A stretch of DNA of 23,738 bases from Auxenochlorella pyrenoidosa. Its lineage: Eukaryota; Chlorophyta; Trebouxiophyceae; Chlorellales; Chlorellaceae. This document shows, piece by piece, positions 18,001 to 23,738 of this stretch (position 1 is its first letter; each line of letters opens with the position of its first letter). The position numbers were made by a program, and so were the translations under genes. The stretch lies in the NCBI GenBank assembly GCA_001430745.1, contig KQ482066.1:1366354-1390091 (forward strand), written 5' to 3'. The notes beneath the pieces were generated by a model, which saw only the letters and a program-made list of their open reading frames with translations, made no database searches and had not been told where the DNA came from.

Positions 18001-18467
18001 GCGTCCTCACCCTCCTGCACCTGCTCGGATACTGGGGCATCGGGGGCGCCTGTCTGCGCCCCAGGCGGGCGCCGCTGGTGCTGCGAGGGCGACGCCTCCT
18101 GGCCTCGCTGCTGCAGTGCCCGACGCTGCATGTTGACCATCTGAGCCAGGTCCTGCTGCACCGCTGCCGCCTTGAGGGCGAGACGCCGCTCCCCCTTGCG
18201 CCTGTCTGGCACCTTTGCCTGCGGCTGCCCGTCGTCGCCGCCGCTGCTGCTGCTGCCGCTGCCCTGGGCCGCAGCTGATGTGCGCGCCGCCGATGCCCCT
18301 GCCACCGTGTGCCGCTGCCTTGTGACAGCAGACCCGGGTGCTGCTGGGACGCTGCTGCTGAGCTGCTGCAGTGGCGGCAGAAGCAGGGCTGGCGGTGGGC
18401 AGCCTTGCCGACGGGCCGGCAGCGGCAAAGTCAGGCCAGGCCGGGCCGACTGCCCACTCGGCACCAT
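14979..18467 (-). CDS. Nudix hydrolase (MutT-like) with long disordered extensions
   Basis: Six exons on the - strand: 18467-17514, 17167-17099, 16803-16738, 16436-16352, 16058-15968 and 15717-14979. They join in phase into 667 residues. The Nudix domain spans about residues 302-430. Strand NVLVVSAALINAQNE leads to NVNFRGLFEFPGGK and a complete Nudix box GX5EX7REUXEEXGU: G340, E346, R354, E355, E358, E359 and G361, read from GGKVEPGE then RELFEELGV. WVRCDELMSYAD closes the domain. FEFPGGKVEPGE is typical of MutT-type 8-oxo-dGTP diphosphatases; hydrolysis of damaged nucleotides is the likely but unproven reaction. The first 70 residues are Arg/Ala/Ser-rich without acidic residues, like an organelle transit peptide. 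A Gln/Ser-rich linker of about 230 residues follows. The C-terminal 230 residues are Ala/Arg/Ser-rich and disordered. The Nudix box is split by a GC-AG intron (donor at 17098). A 5' exon upstream of the first ATG is possible because CAG acceptor-like sequence precedes it. Confidence 0.8.
16826..16882. repeat. (GGT)n and poly-G simple repeat in Nudix gene intron 2
   Basis: Seven GGT triplets, GTGTGTG and G-runs on the + strand, directly upstream (in - strand sense) of exon 3. It gives C/A-rich RNA next to the acceptor. Confidence 0.85.
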
Positions 18468-18949
18468 TGTGCTCGCTTGATGTGCCCTGCAACGCAGACA
18501 GTCGCCGAATCAGCGCTGGGCCTACAAGCCCCGGTCCAAGCGGAGCAGGCTGTGGACGCTTTCCCAGGATTACGGCGCTCATACCGATGGCCTGCACAAG
18601 GCTATCATTGTGAGCAGTGTCCGATTGTCTTGCCTGCTACCTCTCGCAAGCTACCTTTTGCGAGACGCTCCCTATCCGTAGCGGCGCATCCTTTTGCAAT
18701 ATCGACCAGCTAAACTATAACAAACTTTCAAAGTGCTTCGAATGAAAGGGGCGCAACCCGGTCCCCACTAGTTGTGGCAGGCACGGCCGCTGCGACCCGC
18801 CCAGCATCCAGTCGACGGCAGGCATCCACTGCAGGCTGCATGCACGTCCGGCCCCTCGGCAGCTTTTGAGGTTCTGTTTTACAAAGTCACGGTGGAAAGG
18901 TCGAGCAAGGCAGCAGAGGCAGGGCCGGGCGCAGTGTGAGGAGCGGACA
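18468..18949 (-). promoter_or_regulatory. Nudix gene 5' region and RCL1 3' UTR
   Basis: Spacer of about 480 bp. The right end holds the RCL1 3' UTR with a TGTAA signal. The rest should hold the Nudix promoter and 5' UTR. Open frame continues upstream of the Nudix ATG up to a possible acceptor (TTGCAG) near 18490, so a short 5' exon may exist, but none with an ATG in matching phase could be found. Confidence 0.45.
18879..18883 (-). terminator. Polyadenylation signal TGTAA of RCL1
   Basis: TTACA on the + strand, 67 nt past the RCL1 stop codon in the - strand sense, the usual algal distance. Confidence 0.65.
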
Positions 18950-21739
18950 TCACTGGACCTTCTTGCTGAGGTTCTTAACGCCAGCCCCAACGCAGGACAG
19001 GAATATCGTCTGGCTCTCCCGCTCTGGCCGCACGCTGCAGGGGCAGGGGTGAGAGAGGAGACCGGTGGACTGGGAGGCAGCTTGGGTGCAACTCCAGGGG
19101 GGGCAAGCACGAGGGGCGCATAGGGCGCTTGGCCCAGCACCCAAAGCTTGCTGGGCTGCCTGCCTGCCCAGCAGAGCAGCGCTCGGTCGGGCAACACAAC
19201 ATGCACAGCAAAGCGCAGCTGCTTGCCTGAACTGAACGTTGAAGAATTCGCGGATGTGTCGCAGCGTGAGCACAGCGTGCGGCGTCAGCGGGCCCAGCCG
19301 CACCTGCAGCAGTCACAGCCCGGTGGGCGCGGGCTCAGCGCGAGTGCAGGCAGCATGGATGGTGGGCTTGAGGCCAGCACGGCGCTCAGGCGGAGGGATG
19401 TCGGACCAGCAGCGGGCAGCTGCGCCGCCAAGCATGCGCCCTGGGCAGAGCGACGGAGCCTGCTCGCTTGCGCAGCCTGCTGAACTGCGGCAGGACAGCA
19501 ACTGAAAGCCCCGCCCCGGCACAGCGTGCACCCTGGCCTGCGGCCCAGGCATACGCCCTGGCCACGGCCTCACCTCACTCATCTCCTCTGGCCCCATGGC
19601 GCACAGCAGCAGCACCAGCGCCTGCATGCAGGGGGCCCAGGGAGGGGTGAGGTGTGACCGTTTGCGGGAAGCCGCGACCGCAGGGCACAGCTGAGGCCCT
19701 TTCCCAACACACGCCGCGCAACCAAACGCTCCCTGCTGCACACGCCAGGGTTGCTCCTCCGCGGCAGCTCAGCAAAGGCAGCCAAGGCATCCAGGCTGCC
19801 GAGAGCTGCCCGGCAGGCATGCAGGCGGGCGAGGCTGTACGCAGCCTGCCCAGAGCGGCCCGTCAGCCCCACCTGGTGGCTGCTGTCCACCACCCCGCTG
19901 CGCAGGCATGCATGCAGACGAGGCTTTGCAGATTCAATGAAATATGATATAATGCGTAAGATAAACACCTTGCCAGCCTGCCAGCCAGCACCCACCTGGT
20001 GGCTGCTGTCCACCACCCCGCCCCGCGACACTTCCTCCAGCAGCAGGTGCGCCGCCCGCTGCCCGATGTCCTCTGGCACTATGTCCTCCTCCTCGGCCCC
20101 TGCCGACGCGCCGCCTGCGCCGCCGCGGTCGAGCGACGCCGCCGCCTCGGCCGCAAGCATGCGTCCGCTGGTGGTCTCCGCCACCAGGGTGACGCCGTAC
20201 CCCGGGGAGTTGCCTGCTGCGGGGCCTGTCATGTGGTCGGTGAAGATGTACACGTCTGCCAGCAGCTGCGAGGAGGGAGGAGAGGGGAAGGGGGAAGCCG
20301 GTGCAGAGCGGTGGAGCGAGGTGACGAGCTTGCTGATTCGAGCACAGCACGGGTTGGGCAGCTGGGCATGCCCGGCGCGATGCAAGCTGCTGGATGCGTG
20401 CTTGCTGCGTGCTTGTGCGGCGCCGTCCGCACCGGCAGGGGCAGGCGGCAGGGAGACCTTGGGGCAGAAACCTCCCCACCCACCCACCCACCCACCCACC
20501 CCGCCTCACCGCATTCAGCACGCCACGTGCGCCGTCCACCATGCGGTTGCTGGCCTGCGGCGATACTCGCGCGCTGTAGGCCACGCCGCGTATCCGCTTG
20601 ACCATTCCCTCATCTGTCAGGCTGATGGGCGGCAGCTGCTTGACCACGGGCAGCCGCACCAGCACCTCGCCGCCGCCCAGCGGGGGCGCGCCGCGCCGCA
20701 CCACCTGTGTGTGTGTCGGGGGGGGGCAGTGGGAACAGGTGGGCACAGGCTGGGTGAACAGGAGGCGGGCGCGCTCAAGCGTAGGCCGCAGGTAGGCTCG
20801 CGCAGTCGTTGCGAGGCGGGAAAGAGGCAGGGAGCAAGCTTCTGTGCAGCTCTGCGAGGTGCCCTGGGAGGGGCTGGCTTCACGGCTGCACGTTGAGCAG
20901 TTACGCCCAGACCCCGGCTCGCCCGGTGCCCCCATCTCGAGCTCAAACCTAGCCACGGCTCCCCCCACCCACCCCACCCACCCCCACCTTGAGCTCAAAC
21001 CCGTCCTCTGCGCCCGTCAGCTGGCGCAGCAGCGGGAAGGTGACGGTGCGCCATACGTCCACGCCACAATCGGTGTTGTCGTTTGTGACGCCCCGCAGCG
21101 TGATGGTTAAGGGCTTCTTGCCCCACAGGGCTATGAGCGCCAGCGGCTCCAGGAAGTAGCCAATGGCGCGTGCAGTGCCGCAGTCGTGCTCCTGCCCGTG
21201 CCCCCCGCCGGTGATGAAGCCCGGCTTGTAGCGCAGGCTGGTGCCTGCGGGCGGGGGAGATGTGGCAGGCCAACGCTCGCCAGGCAGACGCACAGTCGGG
21301 AAAAGCACGCGACGTGACGCTGCATGCTGGTGCCTGCTGCCTGCCTGCGGGGCATGCTCTGACCTTCAGCCTGTCTGCCAATCAATTTTGTTAAGCAGGG
21401 AGCAGAGGCTGTCCTGCCTGCTCTGGCAGGTCCAGGCCAGCGATGCTGCACCCAGCGTGTGCGCCGGCCAGGCAGCCGACGTGCCGGCCAAAACTCTGGC
21501 AGCAGCGGCACAGCAGCATGCGGTGCGTGCAGCAGCCCCGGTGCCCCACCTGTCTCGTTGATCTCGATGATGCAGCCGTTTGTCACCTTCTCCAGCAGCC
21601 GCAGCAGCGAGGCCTCATAGTCCCTCAGCCCGGGGCTCTGGTCGTCGGCACGGATGTCGTCGATCCGGATCGCCCGCCCCGTGATGGTGGCGCACACCAG
21701 GCGCTGCCGGAAGCACTGCGCGCCGCGGAAGCGCAGCAT
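18950..21739 (-). CDS. RCL1: RNA 3'-terminal phosphate cyclase-like protein RCL1
   Basis: Nucleolar factor of the small-subunit processome that works with the GTPase Bms1 in early pre-18S rRNA cleavages. Seven exons on the - strand: 21739-21550, 21244-20988, 20704-20510, 20265-19996, 19621-19574, 19303-19227 and 19034-18950. They join in phase into 373 residues, matching the usual family length. Signatures in order are FRQRLVCATITGR, SPGLRDYEASLLRLLEKVTNG, a GQEHDCGTARAIGYFLEPL block, LRGVTNDNTDCGVDV, RRGAPPLGGGEV, RIRGVAYSARVSPQASNRMVD, DVYIFTDHMTG, GYGVTLVAETTSG, GGVVDSSHQ and the C-terminal FLSCVGAGVKNLSKK. The DYEAS reading after PGLR and the lack of the cyclase active-site His context place it with RCL1 rather than the RtcA cyclase. 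Intron 6 uses a GC donor (CAG then GCAAGC at 19226). The start ATG directly precedes the conserved domain. Confidence 0.95.
19868..19898 (-). repeat. Intronic 31-bp copy of RCL1 exon 4 end with splice donor
   Basis: Identical to 19991-20021, which spans the last eight codons of exon 4 (GVVDSSHQ) and its GTGGG donor. The copy lies in intron 4, 123 bp downstream in the - strand sense, so a second donor follows the true one. Confidence 0.9.
20465..20503. repeat. (CCCA)n simple repeat in RCL1 intron 3
   Basis: Eight or so CCCA units on the + strand beside the exon 3 donor, G-rich in the transcript. A shorter relative lies at 20959-20987 at the exon 2 donor. Confidence 0.85.
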
Positions 21740-22388
21740 GGCCGCTGGTGCTGGCGCTGGCGGCGGGCCCGGGGGTGCAGAGGGGCGCGGGGGGCCGCGG
21801 CAAATGGCAGCGGCGGCGCCGGCGGCAGAGTGGCGGCTGGGGCAAGCGGCGAAACTTCTGGCGTGCTCGTTATATGCGGAAATGTTTCCAGATGCTCTTG
21901 TGAGTGCACCGGAGCAAACGGCGCTCGTCAAAAGAAGACCATGCAGGAAACGAGGTGCATGTGCAGCCTGGCAAGGTCCTGGCTCTTCTATAGTCTTGTG
22001 CTAGTATGTAGAGTGTCGTTGCAAGCGGCACGAGGCCGCATGGAGCCCCAGCCGTGCTGGCCCGAAGCGCAGCAGGGGCAACCCAGCAATTTGGCTGCCA
22101 AATCCTATGCCTTACACCTCTCTGCACGCCTTGCATTTCTTGCCGACCGATCAGAAGGTCGGAAATTTGCAGGGCCTGTCCATTGTGGACTCGGTCCCTT
22201 TCAAGGCCTCATCACTCAGGTGAACGGCCCCTTGGGCATTACTCTCACATCAATCACCAGTGCGGGATTGCGACGAGGCAGGCTGGCCCACGCCTGCTGG
22301 CTGTTGCGCCGCCGCCGCCGTCGCCGCCACCGCCGCCTGGTAGCGCCACGCAGCGGTGCCCCTCCGCCCGTCCCCCCCTGCAGCCCAG
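21740..22388. promoter_or_regulatory. Divergent promoter region between RCL1 and SHMT
   Basis: The two genes are head-to-head with 649 bp between their ATGs, so this stretch should hold both promoters. On the - strand TATAA lies at 21874-21870, about 130 bp before the RCL1 ATG, a plausible core element. No equally clear TATA was seen for SHMT. The SHMT side ends in CCCCCCTGCAG five bases before the ATG, which could be a 3' splice site of a 5'-UTR or leader intron. Confidence 0.5.
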
Positions 22389-23480
22389 ATGACGACGGCC
22401 AACGGCCTGGGGGCCCGCGAGCACGACATGCGGGCGGTGTTCCCCGAGGCGCTCAAGACGCTGGCGCAGGCGGATCCAGAGGTGGCGGCCATCATCGAGG
22501 ATGAGAAGCGGCGGCAGTGGTGAGAGGCCTGCGCCAGGGCAGCGCCGGGCCCCTTCCTTGCCGGTTCTCGGGAGTATGGCACTTCTTCCTTCTGGAGGCC
22601 GAAAGGCCGAAAGGAAGCTGCCGCATCAGGGTGTTTTCTAGGTGGGGAGAGCGGCGCAGCGCGTGCCTGGCGGCTGCCGAGCCCTGCTCGCGACGATTTG
22701 GCGCGGCTCGCCAGGTGTGGCCCCTCCGTGCCGCGCCAGCTGCAGGTGCGGCTCCTGTCCGAGCCGCAGCGTGCTGCTGCGCTCTCAGCAGTGACGCAGC
22801 AAGGGCTGCTGCTAGCGGTTCTCCTCCCTGGCAGCTCCCAGTAAACCCCAGTACACTCCTGCGGCCAGAGGGCACCGTACCAGCAGAACCGCCTGGAGCC
22901 CCTGCTCGGTTCCCACTCCATTTCTTCCCAAACCCCTTCATGCGACATCTGCCCCAAATGCTGATGGCATGGTCCCTGCCCTCCCGCTCACCCTCCGCCC
23001 CACCCTGCAGGCGCGGCATTGAGCTGATTGCCAGTGAGAACTTCACCAGCCGCCCGGTGATGGAGGCCCTGGGCTCCTGCCTAACCAACAAGTACTCAGA
23101 GGGACAGCCGGTGAGTCCATGCCTGCCTGCCTGCCTGCATCCCCTGCTACCCATGCCGCCCGCTGTTTTGACGAGCCGGCAAGCCGCGCTCGCGCCGAGG
23201 GGCTTGCCGTTTCGGAGCTCCCTGCACTGCGTGCTACCCAAAGAGCTAGCCGGCGGGGCGCCCTGGCACGCATGCACGCGCCTGCGTTGGTCTACCGCTG
23301 TGGTCAACCGGGCTGCCTGCTGCTGCCTGCTATGGCCTGCTCTGCGTGTCGCACGCTGGCATGGCGCAGCCTTCCTGCTGTTTCACAGTGCAATGCCCCC
23401 CGGCCCTGGCTGCCTGCTCGCAGGGTGCGCGGTACTATGGCGGGAACGAGAACATTGACAAGATTGAGAACCTGTGCAAG
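22389..23480 (+). CDS. SHMT: Serine hydroxymethyltransferase, 5' part
   Basis: PLP enzyme that interconverts serine plus tetrahydrofolate and glycine plus 5,10-methylene-tetrahydrofolate (EC 2.1.2.1). Exons 22389-22519, 23011-23110 and 23424-23480 join in phase into the first 96 residues, and the gene runs off the window after the GTGGGT donor at 23481. Conserved segments are [15 protein letters not shown] near residues 29-43, then [13 protein letters not shown] and [16 protein letters not shown], then [18 protein letters not shown]. The full family length is about 470 residues, so roughly four fifths is missing to the right. The ATG follows an in-frame TAG at 22341, so translation starts here unless the CTGCAG at 22378-22383 is an acceptor for an upstream leader exon. 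Without that exon there is no transit peptide, and the [13 protein letters not shown] form resembles cytosolic plant enzymes. Confidence 0.93.
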
Positions 23481-23644
23481 GTGGGTGCTGCGCCGCCCCC
23501 ACTGCGATTCTCTGGGCCGGCTGGGGTGGTGTTGCACCGCCTGCGCTGCACGCTGTTGCATGTACCACGCCCTGTCTGGCACCCACCATGTCCCATCTGA
23601 GGCGCCCACCAGCCCTGGCTGCTGCCCACCCTAGGAAACTCCTT

Positions 23645-23738
23645 GATTCCCGGATGCCTCCCAACCCACCCCCACCCCCATCCCCACCCCCACCGCACAC
23701 CCACCCACACACACACCACCACCACCACCTCCACCCCC
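23645..23738. repeat. (CCCA)/(CA)/(CCA)n simple repeats in SHMT intron 3
   Basis: The window ends inside about 90 bp of CCCACC, CACA and CACCAC repeats in the intron after exon 3. No coding sequence was seen after 23480. Confidence 0.85.

Noticed and set aside
18007..18597. Alternative Nudix gene start in another frame at 18597
   Set aside because: That frame begins at GTG, not ATG, and does not run in phase into the Nudix domain. The ATG at 18467 is in the domain's frame.
20465..20503. CRISPR- or telomere-like array
   Set aside because: The CCCA units have no spacers and lie in an intron, so this is a simple microsatellite.
21443..22504. 353-residue + strand frame entering the SHMT first exon
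   Set aside because: It overlaps RCL1 exon 1 in antisense and reads SHMT exon 1 in the wrong frame. The SHMT frame has a TAG at 22341.

Overview
This is nuclear DNA of a GC-rich eukaryote, most likely a chlorophyte green alga and plausibly a trebouxiophyte of the Chlorella type. The reasons are small phase-consistent exons split by spliceosomal introns of about 0.1-0.5 kb, CTGCAG acceptors, TGTAA polyadenylation signals, Ala/Arg/Gln-rich low-complexity protein segments, and plant-like versions of the proteins. The species assignment is inference. The exon models were built by hand from splice signals, reading phase and protein-family conservation.

Layout. The window opens with the 3' end of an unidentified + strand gene (last exons 277-372 and 879-993). 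The next five genes all lie on the - strand. They are a complex I subunit NDUFA12/B17.2 (1586-3049), a chimeric paralogue with an N-terminal C2-like region and an LEA-like C-terminus (3808-6662), a large 20-exon LEA group 3-like gene (7236-14124), a Nudix hydrolase with long disordered flanks (14979-18467), and the 18S rRNA-processing factor RCL1 (18950-21739). The last gene, on the + strand, is the 5' part of a serine hydroxymethyltransferase gene (22389 to beyond the window end). It is head-to-head with RCL1 across about 0.65 kb.

The centre of interest is the pair at 3.5-14.1 kb. The last six or seven exons of the LEA-like gene, their introns and at least 250 bp of 3' flank, including the TGTAA signal, have been duplicated downstream. 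The copy has a different, C2-like 5' half. It fused two exons by an in-frame deletion, yet it keeps an open frame across nine exons. This looks like a new chimeric gene rather than debris.

Two further themes recur. First, six of about 45 introns use GC instead of GT at the donor. Second, short segments at exon edges (splice donors, exon starts, a stop codon) are repeatedly duplicated next to their source in four different genes. A long near-perfect hairpin sits in one intron of the LEA-like gene and is missing from its paralogue. The housekeeping genes serve respiration, ribosome biogenesis, nucleotide clean-up and one-carbon metabolism, and nothing suggests they share a pathway.
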